A stretch of DNA of 64,000 nt from Pseudomonas veronii (GTDB lineage: Bacteria; Pseudomonadota; Gammaproteobacteria; Pseudomonadales; Pseudomonadaceae), in NCBI RefSeq assembly GCF_001439695.1, contig NZ_JYLL01000003.1:62001-126000 (forward strand), written 5' to 3'. Shown piece by piece: positions 20,057 through 32,718 of this stretch. Position 1 is the stretch's first letter. The number at the start of each line of letters is the position of its first letter. The notes below the pieces were generated by a model. That model was not told the origin of the DNA and ran no database searches. It worked only from the letters and a program-made list of their open reading frames with translations. The position numbers and the translations under genes were made by a program.

Positions 20057-21052
20057 ATGAACTTACCCGTGCCCTCCCTGCGTCCCGACGATGGCGATGA
20101 ACTGGCAGCCTTATGCAAGGCCGCTGGCGATCCGTTGCGCCTGAACGTCTTGCGGGTGCTGGCCAACGATTCCTTTGGCGTGCTGGAACTGGCGCAGATT
20201 TTCGCCATCGGCCAATCGGGCATGAGCCATCACTTGAAGGTCCTGGCCCAGGCCGACCTGGTGGCCACCCGCCGCGAAGGCAATGCGATTTTTTACCGCC
20301 GCGCCCTGCCCCACACCGAGTTGCTCGGCGGCAAGCTGCACAGCGCGCTGCTGGAAGAAGTGGACAACTTGAGCCTGCCCGGCGACGTGCAATCACGCAT
20401 CGGCCAGGTTCACGGGCAGCGCGCGGCGGCCAGCCAGGACTTTTTCTCACGGGTCGCCGAGAAGTTTCGCGCCCAGCAAGACCTGATCGCCGGCTTGCCG
20501 CAATATCGCGAAAGTGTACTGGCGTTGTTGGACAAGCTGAGCTTCAGTCATAAAGCGACGGCCCTGGAAGTCGGGCCTGGCGATGGCGGCTTTTTGCCGG
20601 AACTGGCGCGCCGCTTTCAACAGGTCACGGCGCTGGACAACAGCCCGGCGATGCTCGAACTGGCACGCCAACTGTGCGAGCGCGAGGCCTTGGGCAACGT
20701 CAGCCTGCAGTTGGCCGATGCCCTGAATGACACCAGCCTGCGGGCCGATTGCGTGGTGCTGAACATGGTCCTGCACCATTTCGCCGCCCCCGCCGACGCC
20801 CTCAAGCAGATGGCGAATTTGCTGCAACCCGGCGGTAGCTTGCTGGTTACAGATTTATGCAGCCACAACCAGAATTGGGCCAGGGAGGCCTGCGGTGATC
20901 TCTGGTTGGGTTTTGAACAGGACGATCTGGCCCGTTGGGCCACCGCTGCGGGACTCGTTCCCGGGGAAAGCCTCTATGTAGGTTTACGTAATGGTTTCCA
21001 GATCCAGGTCCGCCATTTTCAGCGACCGGCTGGCGACACTCACCATCGGTAA
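20057..21052 (+). CDS. ArsR-family regulator fused to a SAM-dependent methyltransferase domain (SahR-like)
   Basis: A 331-residue two-domain protein. Residues about 12-95 are an ArsR-type winged helix: [17 protein letters not shown], then the helix-turn-helix [19 protein letters not shown] and wing [14 protein letters not shown]. Residues about 150-320 are a class I methyltransferase fold with motif [16 protein letters not shown], acidic [10 protein letters not shown], and [14 protein letters not shown], and it could bind SAM or SAH. It starts 41 bp after a perfect dyad and ends 19 bp before metK, so the two are very likely one operon. The context suggests it senses SAM or SAH and sets metK expression, as SahR does in other Proteobacteria. 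Whether the methyltransferase domain is catalytic or a ligand sensor is open. Confidence 0.85.
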   Translation: MNLPVPSLRPDDGDELAALCKAAGDPLRLNVLRVLANDSFGVLELAQIFAIGQSGMSHHLKVLAQADLVATRREGNAIFYRRALPHTELLGGKLHSALLEEVDNLSLPGDVQSRIGQVHGQRAAASQDFFSRVAEKFRAQQDLIAGLPQYRESVLALLDKLSFSHKATALEVGPGDGGFLPELARRFQQVTALDNSPAMLELARQLCEREALGNVSLQLADALNDTSLRADCVVLNMVLHHFAAPADALKQMANLLQPGGSLLVTDLCSHNQNWAREACGDLWLGFEQDDLARWATAAGLVPGESLYVGLRNGFQIQVRHFQRPAGDTHHR

Positions 21053-21071
21053 ATATCAGGAAAACATCGAG

Positions 21072-22262
21072 ATGAGCGAATACTCCCTTTTCACCTCCGA
21101 GTCCGTGTCTGAAGGGCATCCGGACAAAATCGCCGACCAGATTTCTGATGCGGTGCTGGACGCCATCATTGCTGAAGACAAGTTCGCCCGTGTGGCGTGC
21201 GAGACTCTGGTGAAAACGGGCGTGGCGATCATCGCCGGCGAAGTCACCACCACGGCCTGGGTCGACCTGGAGCATATCGTCCGCGAGGTGATCACCAACA
21301 TCGGCTATAACAGCTCCAACGTCGGCTTCGACGGCGCGACCTGCGGCGTGATGAACATCATCGGCAAGCAGTCCCCGGACATCAACCAGGGTGTCGACCG
21401 CGCCAAGCCAGAAGACCAGGGCGCCGGCGACCAGGGCCTGATGTTCGGCTACGCCAGCAACGAAACCGACGTGCTGATGCCAGCGCCGATCACCTTCTCG
21501 CACCAACTGGTGCAGCGCCAGGCCGAAGCCCGCAAATCCGGCCTGCTGCCGTGGCTGCGTCCGGACGCCAAGTCCCAGGTGACGTGCCGTTATGAAGGCG
21601 GCAAAGTGGTCGGTATCGATGCTGTCGTGCTGTCGACCCAGCACAACCCGGACGTTTCCTACGCCGACTTGCGCGAAGGCGTGATGGAGCTGATCGTCAA
21701 GCACGTGCTGCCGGCTGAACTGCTGAACAAGGACACCCAGTTCCACATCAACCCGACCGGCAAGTTCATCATCGGTGGCCCGGTGGGCGACTGCGGCCTG
21801 ACCGGGCGCAAGATCATCGTCGACAGCTATGGCGGCATGGCCCGTCACGGCGGTGGCGCGTTCTCCGGCAAAGACCCATCCAAGGTTGACCGTTCGGCGG
21901 CCTACGCCGGTCGCTACGTGGCCAAGAACATCGTCGCCGCTGGCCTGGCCGAGCGTTGCGAGATTCAGGTGTCCTACGCCATCGGCGTGGCCCAGCCTAC
22001 GTCGATCTCGCTGAACACCTTCGGCACCGGCAAGATCAGCGATGACAAGATCGTCAAACTGGTGCGCGAGATCTTCGACCTGCGCCCTTACGCGATCACC
22101 ACCATGCTCGACCTGCTGCACCCGATGTACCAGGAAACCGCGGCCTACGGCCACTTCGGCCGTACCCCGGCGCAGAAGACGGTCGGCGACGACACCTTCA
22201 CCACCTTCACCTGGGAAAAAACCGACCGCGCCAACGACCTGCGTATCGCTGCCGGCCTGTAA
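21072..22262 (+). CDS. metK: S-adenosylmethionine synthetase
   Basis: A 396-residue methionine adenosyltransferase making SAM from methionine and ATP. Visible: [20 protein letters not shown] near the N-terminus (ATP-binding His and Asp), GEVTT, the hexapeptide-like [12 protein letters not shown] (about 118-129), [21 protein letters not shown] with P-loop-like GGGAFSGKD, and the ending RTDLAAG-type [11 protein letters not shown]. The ATG at 21072 ([11 protein letters not shown]) gives the family start. It follows the ArsR-methyltransferase gene by 19 bp. A strong terminator follows. Confidence 0.97.
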   Translation: MSEYSLFTSESVSEGHPDKIADQISDAVLDAIIAEDKFARVACETLVKTGVAIIAGEVTTTAWVDLEHIVREVITNIGYNSSNVGFDGATCGVMNIIGKQSPDINQGVDRAKPEDQGAGDQGLMFGYASNETDVLMPAPITFSHQLVQRQAEARKSGLLPWLRPDAKSQVTCRYEGGKVVGIDAVVLSTQHNPDVSYADLREGVMELIVKHVLPAELLNKDTQFHINPTGKFIIGGPVGDCGLTGRKIIVDSYGGMARHGGGAFSGKDPSKVDRSAAYAGRYVAKNIVAAGLAERCEIQVSYAIGVAQPTSISLNTFGTGKISDDKIVKLVREIFDLRPYAITTMLDLLHPMYQETAAYGHFGRTPAQKTVGDDTFTTFTWEKTDRANDLRIAAGL

Positions 22263-22278
22263 TCGCTTGCGCTACCCA

Positions 22279-22313
22279 AAGCCCTGCCGGGTTCGCCCGG
22301 CGGGGCTTTTTAT
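22279..22313 (+). terminator. Rho-independent terminator of metK
   Basis: AAGCCCTGCCGGG and CCCGGCGGGGCTT form a long stem with a TTCG loop, followed by TTTTATT. It lies 17 bp after the metK stop. Confidence 0.9.
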
Positions 22314-22481
22314 TGTCGGGCGATTCGCGTCGGTGTTCACATTTTTTGGATCCAAACCTTGCAGGCTAAATAATGGCCCACTAGAATCCGCGCCCTCTCG
22401 GGCCCTCCACCTTATTCTGGATATTGCACTGCGCCGGCCCGGGACTCATCAGCGCGCAGGCAATCGGACATTGAGGTTTTC

Positions 22482-22832
22482 ATGCATATTTCCAAGCTCG
22501 CCCCTGCCGCCCTGCTGCTCAGCCTGTTTGCCCTGCCGGTGAACGCCGCCGACCTGAGCGCACTGAGTGGCGCACTGAGCTCCCAGCTCGGTGGCGGCAA
22601 CTCCGGCGACTGCCAGCAGCATGCCAAAGACCTGCAAACCAAGATCGACGCGGCCAATGCCAAGAATGACGCGTTGAAAGTGAAGGCCTTCGAAGCCGCG
22701 CTGGAGCAGGTCAACAAAGGCTGTAACAAACTCGCCGAGTCCCAGGCCAACGTCGATGCCAAGCAGCAAAAGCAGCAGGCCAAGGCAGAAAACAACGATG
22801 CCGTGAAAGCCCTGGGTGGTCTGTTCAAGTAA
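22482..22832 (+). CDS. DUF1090-like (YqjC-type) small periplasmic protein
   Basis: A 116-residue exported protein. A Sec signal peptide (MHISKLAPAALLLSLFALPVNAAD) is followed by a Gly/Ser-rich stretch and then a helical, charged segment GDCQQHAKDLQTKIDAANAK ... AALEQVNKGCNKLAESQAN with two cysteines about 40 residues apart, the layout of DUF1090/YqjC proteins. A short Gln/Lys-rich coiled-coil tail ends in KALGGLFK. It sits just before ligB, and a clearer DUF1090 paralogue lies just after ligB. Function of the family is not known. It has its own terminator. Confidence 0.7.
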   Translation: MHISKLAPAALLLSLFALPVNAADLSALSGALSSQLGGGNSGDCQQHAKDLQTKIDAANAKNDALKVKAFEAALEQVNKGCNKLAESQANVDAKQQKQQAKAENNDAVKALGGLFK

Positions 22833-24593
<1,761 letters not shown>

Positions 24594-24632
24594 ACCCGAC
24601 CCGGCCATCAGATTGCGACTTTGGAGCTCCAT

Positions 24633-25028
24633 ATGAAATTTTTAGCCCCTTTTGCCCTGCTGACCGTCGCATGCTTCATGGCGACGCCGCTGCTGGCAGC
24701 CGAAGAAGCAACCCCGCTGACCGGCTGCGCCGCCAAGCGCCAGGCCATCAGCACCCAGATCGAACAGGCCAAGGCCCATGGCGACAGCGCACAACAGGCC
24801 GGCCTGGAGAAAGCCCTGAGTGAAGTCACGGCCAACTGCAACGACGCGGCGTTGAAAAAGGAACGCGAAAACAAGGTGCTCGACGCCAAGCATGACGTCA
24901 GCCGCCGTCAGGCCGACCTCGACAAGGCGATGAAAAAAGGCGACGCGGACAAGATCAACAAACGCAAGGACAAACTGGCCGAGTCGCGCAAAGCACTGCA
25001 AGACGCGGTGGAAGAACTCGACCAGTAA
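24633..25028 (+). CDS. DUF1090 family (YqjC-like) periplasmic protein
   Basis: A 131-residue exported protein. The signal peptide MKFLAPFALLTVACFMATPLLAAE is followed by the DUF1090 pattern GCAAKRQAISTQIEQAKAHG ... QQAGLEKALSEVTANCND with two conserved cysteines, then a long Lys/Asp-rich coiled coil to the C-terminus. The ATG at 24633 is used. It is 39 bp downstream of ligB on the same strand and is probably co-transcribed. Together with the protein at 22482 it makes two DUF1090-type genes flanking ligB. It is convergent with the cytochrome c' gene, 5 bp apart. No function is known for the family; envelope location is inferred from the signal peptide. Confidence 0.85.
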   Translation: MKFLAPFALLTVACFMATPLLAAEEATPLTGCAAKRQAISTQIEQAKAHGDSAQQAGLEKALSEVTANCNDAALKKERENKVLDAKHDVSRRQADLDKAMKKGDADKINKRKDKLAESRKALQDAVEELDQ

Positions 25029-25033
25029 ACCGG

Positions 25034-25483
25034 TCAGTGGTCCCGGAACTGCTTATGACAGGCGCTGCAGGCATCTTCGACTTTCTGCACTGCAGGCGAA
25101 AGGTTACTGGCCTTGTAAGGCTGCACCTGGCTTGCGATCACCAATTCACCGGTGGCCGCTTCGAGGTCGCGGGCCATTTGCTGGAATTGCGCCTGTTTTT
25201 GCCAGACGTCGTCCTTGGCGCTGGTGTGGTCTTCCTCACGCACGCTCGGAAAATGCTTCCATGGCTCATGGGACAACGCATCGAGCTTGACCGCGCCTTC
25301 GGCGAACTTCGCGCCGTCGAACGGGATGCGCCCACGCAACATGCCACCCAGGTCTTCGCCGGTCTTGAGCATTTGCTTGAAGATCGCTTTGCGCTGGCCC
25401 AGGGGCGAATTCGGATCAACGCCGCCACAGGCGGACAGCGCCAGGCAGGCCAGCAGTACAACAGTCAGTTTTTTAAAAGTCAT
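25034..25483 (-). CDS. Cytochrome c' family lipoprotein
   Basis: A 149-residue protein with a lipoprotein signal (MTFKKLTVVLLACLALSACGG, lipobox LSAC) and a four-helix-bundle cytochrome c' layout. The single heme-binding motif CSACHKQFRDH is at the very C-terminus, as in class II cytochromes. Upstream, RKAIFKQMLKTGEDLGGMLRG provides the first helix with its usual RxxxFK(Q/M) start. Members bind NO or act as electron carriers in the periplasm; here it would be anchored by lipid. The ATG at 25483 is chosen to fit the signal peptide. Confidence 0.85.
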   Translation of the reverse strand: MTFKKLTVVLLACLALSACGGVDPNSPLGQRKAIFKQMLKTGEDLGGMLRGRIPFDGAKFAEGAVKLDALSHEPWKHFPSVREEDHTSAKDDVWQKQAQFQQMARDLEAATGELVIASQVQPYKASNLSPAVQKVEDACSACHKQFRDH

Positions 25484-25612
25484 GGTGGCTTCGAGGTCAC
25501 GGGAAACGGCGGCCAGTATCCTCGCCCCACCCGCAAAGACCAATAGCCCTATTAACGATAAGGGTTGCCCAAACGCGTCGACGCACGGGCAATCGCTTCA
25601 GGAATTGCTTGT

Positions 25613-26797
25613 ATGAATATCGCTTTGAAACCCTGGAGCCGCCGTCTGGCGTGGGCTCTACCGATGATCGCGGTGCTGGCCGGCTGCGATGCGGGCAAGG
25701 ACACGCACAAAGATGAAACAATCAAACCCCATGCGGTGGCCACCTATGTGAACGCACCGTGGGAAGCCCTGCCGGCGGTGTCCGACAGCGAACTGCTGGC
25801 CGGGTTTGAGTCCTGGCGCAGCGCCTGCCAACGCCTCAAGGCTGACCCGGTGTGGGGCGCGACCTGCGCGGCGGCAACGGCGGTGCCAGGCGATGCCGCG
25901 GCGGTTCGCGGTTTTCTCAAGGAACGCCTGGACGTATTCGGCCTGCGCTCGGCCGACAACACACCGAACGGCCTGATCACCGGCTACTACGAACCCGTCT
26001 ACCCCGGCAGCCTGACCGAAACCCCCACCGCCCATGTGCCGGTGTATGGCGTGCCGGACGACCTGATCATCGTCAACCTCGAAAGCATCTACCCGGAACT
26101 CAAGGGCAAGCGCCTGCGCGGCCGCCTGGAAGGTCGTGTGCTCAAGCCGTATGACGACGCCAGCACGATCAACGGCCAAGGCTCCACCGCCAAGCCGATC
26201 GCCTGGCTGACCGACCCGATGGACCTGCAGTTCCTGCAGATCCAGGGTTCGGGGCGGATTCAACTGGCAGGCGGGCGCCAATTGCGCATCGGCTATGGCG
26301 ACCAGAACGGCTACCCCTACCGCCCCATCGGCCGCTGGCTGGTGGAGCAAGGCGAGCTGAAGAAAGAAGACGTGACCATGGGTGCCATCGGCGCCTGGGC
26401 CAAGGCGCATCCGCAGCGCATTCCGGAACTGCTGGCGAGCAACCCCAGCTACGTGTTCTTCAGCGCCCGCCCCGACAGCAACGAAGGCCCTCGCGGCTCG
26501 CTGAACGTGCCGCTGACCGCCGGCTACAGCGTGGCGGTGGATCGCAAGGTGATTCCGCTGGGCAGCCTGCTGTGGCTGTCGACCACACGCCCGGACGGTG
26601 CGCCGATCGTGCGCCCCGTCGCCGCGCAGGATACCGGCGGCGCAATCACCGGCGAAGTGCGCGCAGACTTGTTCTGGGGCACAGGGGCGGCCGCAGGCGA
26701 ACTGGCAGGGAATATGAAGCAGCAGGGGCAGATCTGGATGTTGTGGCCAAAGGGCGCCGCATTACCCCAGGTACCGGATGCCCCGGCCGGCACCTGA
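25613..26797 (+). CDS. mltA: Membrane-bound lytic murein transglycosylase A
   Basis: A 394-residue outer-membrane lipoprotein that cuts peptidoglycan and leaves 1,6-anhydromuramyl ends. The signal ends in lipobox VLAGC. The MltA domain follows, with GLITGYYEPVYPGS (about 119-132), the core FLQIQGSGRIQLAGGRQLRIGYGDQNGYPYRPIGRWL (broken here by position: about 204-240), and the 3D domain VDRKVIPLGSLLWL ... AAQDTGGAITGEVRADLFWGTG with its catalytic-type Asp residues. The ATG at 25613 has AGGAATT upstream. It stands alone, with a hairpin after it. Confidence 0.92.
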   Translation: MNIALKPWSRRLAWALPMIAVLAGCDAGKDTHKDETIKPHAVATYVNAPWEALPAVSDSELLAGFESWRSACQRLKADPVWGATCAAATAVPGDAAAVRGFLKERLDVFGLRSADNTPNGLITGYYEPVYPGSLTETPTAHVPVYGVPDDLIIVNLESIYPELKGKRLRGRLEGRVLKPYDDASTINGQGSTAKPIAWLTDPMDLQFLQIQGSGRIQLAGGRQLRIGYGDQNGYPYRPIGRWLVEQGELKKEDVTMGAIGAWAKAHPQRIPELLASNPSYVFFSARPDSNEGPRGSLNVPLTAGYSVAVDRKVIPLGSLLWLSTTRPDGAPIVRPVAAQDTGGAITGEVRADLFWGTGAAAGELAGNMKQQGQIWMLWPKGAALPQVPDAPAGT

Positions 26798-26811
26798 CAG
26801 ACGCTGATCGA

Positions 26812-26840
26812 CAGTGTGGGGCGAGCCAGCCCCCACACTG
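26812..26840. terminator. 10-bp perfect inverted repeat between convergent mltA and MAPEG genes
   Basis: CAGTGTGGGG (26812-26821) and CCCCACACTG (26831-26840) are exact inverted repeats around CGAGCCAGC. No T run follows. It resembles a degenerate REP hairpin and may terminate or protect both transcripts. Confidence 0.5.
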
Positions 26841-26849
26841 CGACAAGCG

Positions 26850-27236
26850 TTAGATCGAGACGAAGAAGAAACTCGCAATCAGCGCCATGCCCACCGCCCA
26901 CACCAGCGAGCGCAGGATGGCCCAGTCCGCCAGGTAGCAGATGATGTACAGCAGGCGGCTGGTGATAAACAGCACCGCGAGGACATTGATCGTGACCAGT
27001 TCGGCGGTGCCGGCCAGGTGCGCGATGATCACTGCGGCAGCAAACGCCGGGGTCACTTCAAAGCTGTTGAGTTGCGCGTTATGGGCGCGTTTGGCGAAGC
27101 CTTCCAGGGTATCGAGGAAGGCACGCGGGTCATGGTTCTGCCGTGGCCCGAACTTGCCGCCACTGAATTTGGCCACACCGGTACACAGGTACGGCAGAAA
27201 GATTGCGATCAATACACACCAGAAAGCGACAGTCAT
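26850..27236 (-). CDS. MAPEG family membrane protein
   Basis: A 128-residue protein with four hydrophobic helices, the size and topology of bacterial MAPEG (microsomal glutathione S-transferase-like) proteins. Family landmarks: KFGPRQNHDPRAFLDTLEGFAKRAHNAQLNSFE after helix 1 (RAxxAQxNxxE pattern, about 51-60), AVIIAHLAG in helix 2 and SRLLYIICYLADWAILRSLVW in helices 3-4. It would sit in the inner membrane; a glutathione-linked function is only suggested by the family. The ATG at 27236 is preferred over the one directly before it. It is transcribed alone, converging with mltA. Confidence 0.85.
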   Translation of the reverse strand: MTVAFWCVLIAIFLPYLCTGVAKFSGGKFGPRQNHDPRAFLDTLEGFAKRAHNAQLNSFEVTPAFAAAVIIAHLAGTAELVTINVLAVLFITSRLLYIICYLADWAILRSLVWAVGMALIASFFFVSI

Positions 27237-27416
27237 CACTCATTCCTTTTTTGGTTTTATCAAGGCGATCAACGCTTTATCACGAACATGCCGACCCGCA
27301 TCCAGCCACAGGCTCTGCGTCCAACCGCATGGCCCAAAGCACCCAAGCGTAGCTCATCAAAACGCACACCCCCAACCGCCATGGGTTCCGTGTCGGCAGC
27401 GCGTTGATTCTGCCGC

Positions 27417-28304
27417 TCACTGATCCTTATTGATCCGCTGCGGATGCCTCGGGTCCGCTGCAACCTTACCCGGCAAGCTGCTTTCGCTGCGGATCTGCGC
27501 ATGACTGATCAGCGCAAAGATACAGCTGCCGCCAATGATATTGCCGGCCAGGGTCGGCCCGGCGAATATCAGCCAGAAATCCTTCCACGGCAGTTCACCG
27601 GCAAATACCAGGTAAGACACTTCCGCCGAGCCGACCACGATGTGGGTGAAATCCCCCAGCGCCATCAAGTAGGTGATCAGGATGATGATCCAGAGCTTGG
27701 CGCTTTCCATCGACGGAATCATCCACACCATGGTGGCGATCATCCAGCCGGAAACGATGCCCTTGGCAAACATCTGGCCGGGGGCGTTTTCCATGACTTT
27801 GCGTCCGATCTCAAGGAAGGCCTGGTCGGTCCTGGTATCGAAGATCGGCAGGTGCAGCATCACATAAGCCACCAGCAAGGTGCCGCACAGGTTACCCACC
27901 AGCACCACCGTCCACAGCCGCAGCAAGCGCCCGGCATTGGCCAGGGTCGGTTTGCTCATCACCGGCAGCACTGCGGTCAGGGTGTTTTCGGTGAACAACT
28001 GCTGACGCGCGAGAATCACCGCCAAAAAGCCCGCGCAGTAACCGAAACTGGCAATGACTTTGAACCCTTCACCGTCCGGCAGGCGCGAGTTGAGCAGGCC
28101 CATGCCCATCAGTGACAGGCCCATGGTCAGGCCGGCCGCCAGCGCCGACCACCACAATGCCGCCACCGTGCGCTCCAGTTCCTGGTCGCCCTGGGTGCGG
28201 ATGATTTCATGCAGCACCGCCGCGCGGGGTGGCTGGTTCTTGTCGACGTCGTGCTGCTCTTCCTTCGACAGGTTGGGGGTCTTGCCGTCGTCGTGCGTGG
28301 CCAT
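27417..28304 (-). CDS. Formate/nitrite transporter family channel, YfdC-like
   Basis: A 295-residue FNT-superfamily membrane protein. A hydrophilic N-terminal 50 residues with RAAVLHEIIRTQGDQELERT leads into six membrane helices; landmarks are ARQQLFTENTLTAVLPVMSKP (about 98-118), GNLCGTLLVAYV, FAKGIVSGWMIATMVWM and a C-terminal GPTLAGNIIGGSCIFALISHAQIR. The wording follows E. coli YfdC rather than FocA or NirC. The N-terminal extension is also YfdC-like. Substrate unknown; small weak acids are the family norm. Confidence 0.87.
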   Translation of the reverse strand: MATHDDGKTPNLSKEEQHDVDKNQPPRAAVLHEIIRTQGDQELERTVAALWWSALAAGLTMGLSLMGMGLLNSRLPDGEGFKVIASFGYCAGFLAVILARQQLFTENTLTAVLPVMSKPTLANAGRLLRLWTVVLVGNLCGTLLVAYVMLHLPIFDTRTDQAFLEIGRKVMENAPGQMFAKGIVSGWMIATMVWMIPSMESAKLWIIILITYLMALGDFTHIVVGSAEVSYLVFAGELPWKDFWLIFAGPTLAGNIIGGSCIFALISHAQIRSESSLPGKVAADPRHPQRINKDQ

Positions 28305-28375
28305 GATGCTCCAGAGTCCAAGGGGTACCTGTAGCTACGACAGGCTGGAGCGATGGCTGTTCAGTGGACTGGCAA

Positions 28376-30307
28376 CTAAACCGGTATGCGCCAGGCCTTG
28401 GCCATCTCCACCGTGGTCGAGCTGAACGGTTTTGACCAGGGCTTGTTGCGCGCGCCGTAGTGCCGAATGATCTCGTCGAGCACCCGGTTGAACGCCGCGG
28501 GGGTGGTCGCCTTGGCCAAATCCGCCGCAGCGCGTTGCAGCAGGTCGACATTGGCGTCGGTCTGGCCTGGCCGGTACAGCGATGGGTAGATGACCTCGCG
28601 GGTGAAGTTTTCGGCCTTTACCGCGATGTCGCGCCGTTTCATTTCGGCGACCGCACTGGCCATGACGCTGGACATCGGCGAGGCGCCCGAAGTCTGCTTG
28701 GCCGCCACCTGCAACAACTGCTGAAAATTGCGCTGCCCCGCGGCATTCAGTCGACGCCCCAGCCACTCGACGTGCTCAGGCCGACTGGCGAGCGCATCCA
28801 GGTTACGCAGCGCGGCAGACAGCTCAGGTGTGAAGATCAGGGTGTCGTGGGCCTGGTTCACCTTGGCAATGGCACTGTCCAGGGTTTGCAGCGCTTGTTG
28901 TGCGTTCTGTCTGAACATCAACACCGCGGCGGCGTCCGGGTCTTTCTGCAAGGTTGCCTGCGCACTGGCCAGCATCGCATCGTCCATTGCCAGCACCGCG
29001 TCATCCAACGAGGCGAACGTGTGATGCTCGCGCACCGTGTCGCGTTGTTCCAAGTGCGCCGCCACGGTTTTGCGCGCCTGTGCCTGCAGATGCTGCTTGT
29101 CTTGTGCACTCATGGTGAAATTCACGGTGCCGTTGAGCGTGCCGCGAAAGTCCCCCTTATCCGTCTTCAGCGGCAGGACCACGGTCTGCTCGGCAAACGC
29201 CTTGAGCCGCTCATTTTGATAGGCTTCGGCGGACGCATGGGGCGTTCCCGTCAGCTTGTCGACGAGGCTGCTGAAGAAACCGCCGCCTTTTTTCGGCGTC
29301 GCTGCGTCTTCGGCTTCAAACTTGACGATCAGCGACTCGTGCTGGCTCAACGGGCTTTCTGCAAACGAGGGCTCGATCACCCCGGGGGCCGGCGTGTTGA
29401 GCAGCAGGCCACCGTCCTGGAATGCAGTGGCTTCGGCGGTTTCCTGGAAGGCATGCCCCTGCTCGGCAGGGCGCTTGAAAAGCACCGGCAACGACGCCGA
29501 AATGTGTGCGGCGCGGGCGATGTCCATGTCCGGGGTCAGGCTGGCGTTGAACGTCACCAGTTGCGGGCGGCCGTCGAACATCCCTGTGCCGGTGATATTG
29601 AGCGGTTTGATCGCCGGGATATGTCGGTTCAACACCTCAAGATCGCGAAACGTCGGAGCCTCGCCGGCGCTGATCCGGTCGGCGATTTTCATGACTTCAC
29701 CAGGCCGGGTGGCCCTTGGCGTAGCGGCGATATGGGCAAGGACCGATTGGCGCGACTCATTGCGCAGCAATTGCTCCAAGGGACGCGCCTCGGTTTGCAG
29801 GCGCGGCATCATGGTCAGCAACAATTGAGAGATATTGCCCGCCGGGCCTGGCAAGCGCCGGGTGAGTTTGCCCAGGCGAGCACTGGCCTCTTGCAGCCAG
29901 GCCGTCAACGGGTCGTCGCTGTTCAACAGGCTCGGCAGGTCGATGCGGTTCGATAGCTTGCCGAAGACCTCGGCGTTCATGCCGCTGGCGAGCAACGAGG
30001 CAGAAATCGCGCCGGCGGATGAGCCGGAAATAACCTGGATACCTTGCAGCTTCCCACTGTCCTCCAGCGCCTGCACCATTCCCGGATAGGCAATGCCTTT
30101 GGCACCTCCGCCGCTAAGCACCAGATGGCTGGGCGGTGGCGGCGACAACACCACCTCCACCTGGCCGTCAATATTGCGGGAAAGACTCAGTTTGCGCGGT
30201 CCCGCGGCCTCAACCAACGTGGTTTTCACGTCTTGGCTGAGGGGGGCTTGCGATGACTGGAGCGAAAGCGGCTGCATCTGCGCAGCCAGATTGGACGACA
30301 CTTTCAT
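28376..30307 (-). CDS. exoU: ExoU-type patatin-like phospholipase A2 effector
   Basis: A 643-residue homologue of the P. aeruginosa type III cytotoxin ExoU (687 residues), which is injected into host cells and breaks membrane lipids after activation by ubiquitin. The patatin domain keeps the oxyanion loop LVLSGGGAKGIAYPG (66-71 GGGAKG), the nucleophile Ser97 in GSSAG, and Asp298 in FQDGG, matching ExoU S142/D344. Similarity continues along the whole chain: LNITGTGMFDGRPQLV, NFTMSA, HTFASLDDAVLAMDD, EVIYPSLYRPGQ and the membrane-binding end KPFSSTTVEMAKAWR. The N-terminus is about 45 residues shorter than ExoU; an in-frame start 20 codons upstream is possible. No chaperone gene (spcU) or secretion genes lie nearby, and no HrpL- or ExsA-type box was recognised. 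Confidence 0.88.
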   Translation of the reverse strand: MKVSSNLAAQMQPLSLQSSQAPLSQDVKTTLVEAAGPRKLSLSRNIDGQVEVVLSPPPPSHLVLSGGGAKGIAYPGMVQALEDSGKLQGIQVISGSSAGAISASLLASGMNAEVFGKLSNRIDLPSLLNSDDPLTAWLQEASARLGKLTRRLPGPAGNISQLLLTMMPRLQTEARPLEQLLRNESRQSVLAHIAATPRATRPGEVMKIADRISAGEAPTFRDLEVLNRHIPAIKPLNITGTGMFDGRPQLVTFNASLTPDMDIARAAHISASLPVLFKRPAEQGHAFQETAEATAFQDGGLLLNTPAPGVIEPSFAESPLSQHESLIVKFEAEDAATPKKGGGFFSSLVDKLTGTPHASAEAYQNERLKAFAEQTVVLPLKTDKGDFRGTLNGTVNFTMSAQDKQHLQAQARKTVAAHLEQRDTVREHHTFASLDDAVLAMDDAMLASAQATLQKDPDAAAVLMFRQNAQQALQTLDSAIAKVNQAHDTLIFTPELSAALRNLDALASRPEHVEWLGRRLNAAGQRNFQQLLQVAAKQTSGASPMSSVMASAVAEMKRRDIAVKAENFTREVIYPSLYRPGQTDANVDLLQRAAADLAKATTPAAFNRVLDEIIRHYGARNKPWSKPFSSTTVEMAKAWRIPV

Positions 30308-30405
30308 ACATAGGCTCTCGATACAGAACGTAGTCCTGAGTCGTGAGAAAGCCTGGGAAAGATCCACGCGGAATGATTTGGTAAAGCAATCAAACCGCTG
30401 TGCGG

Positions 30406-32546
<2,141 letters not shown>

Positions 32547-32571
32547 GTAACCAGCTCCACCTGCTCTAACC

Positions 32572-32670
32572 TGTAGGAGCGAGCTTGCTCGCGAAAAACC
32601 CAAGGGCACCGCGTACAGCCTGTTTGACGCGTTATCGTTGACGTTCTTCGCGAGCAAGCTCGCTCCTACA
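32572..32670. repeat. REPIN, TGTAGGAGCGAGC type
   Basis: TGTAGGAGCGAGCTTGCTCG at 32572-32591 is mirrored by CGAGCAAGCTCGCTCCTACA ending at 32670. The interior GCGTTATCGTTGACG is the reverse complement of the interior tag in the copies at 17631 and 37754, so this copy lies in the opposite orientation. It separates ahcY from metF. Confidence 0.87.
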
Positions 32671-32718
32671 GTGCAGGTGGGTTGCACAGTCGGCTTCTGA
32701 GTTTCCAAGGGTATTACC

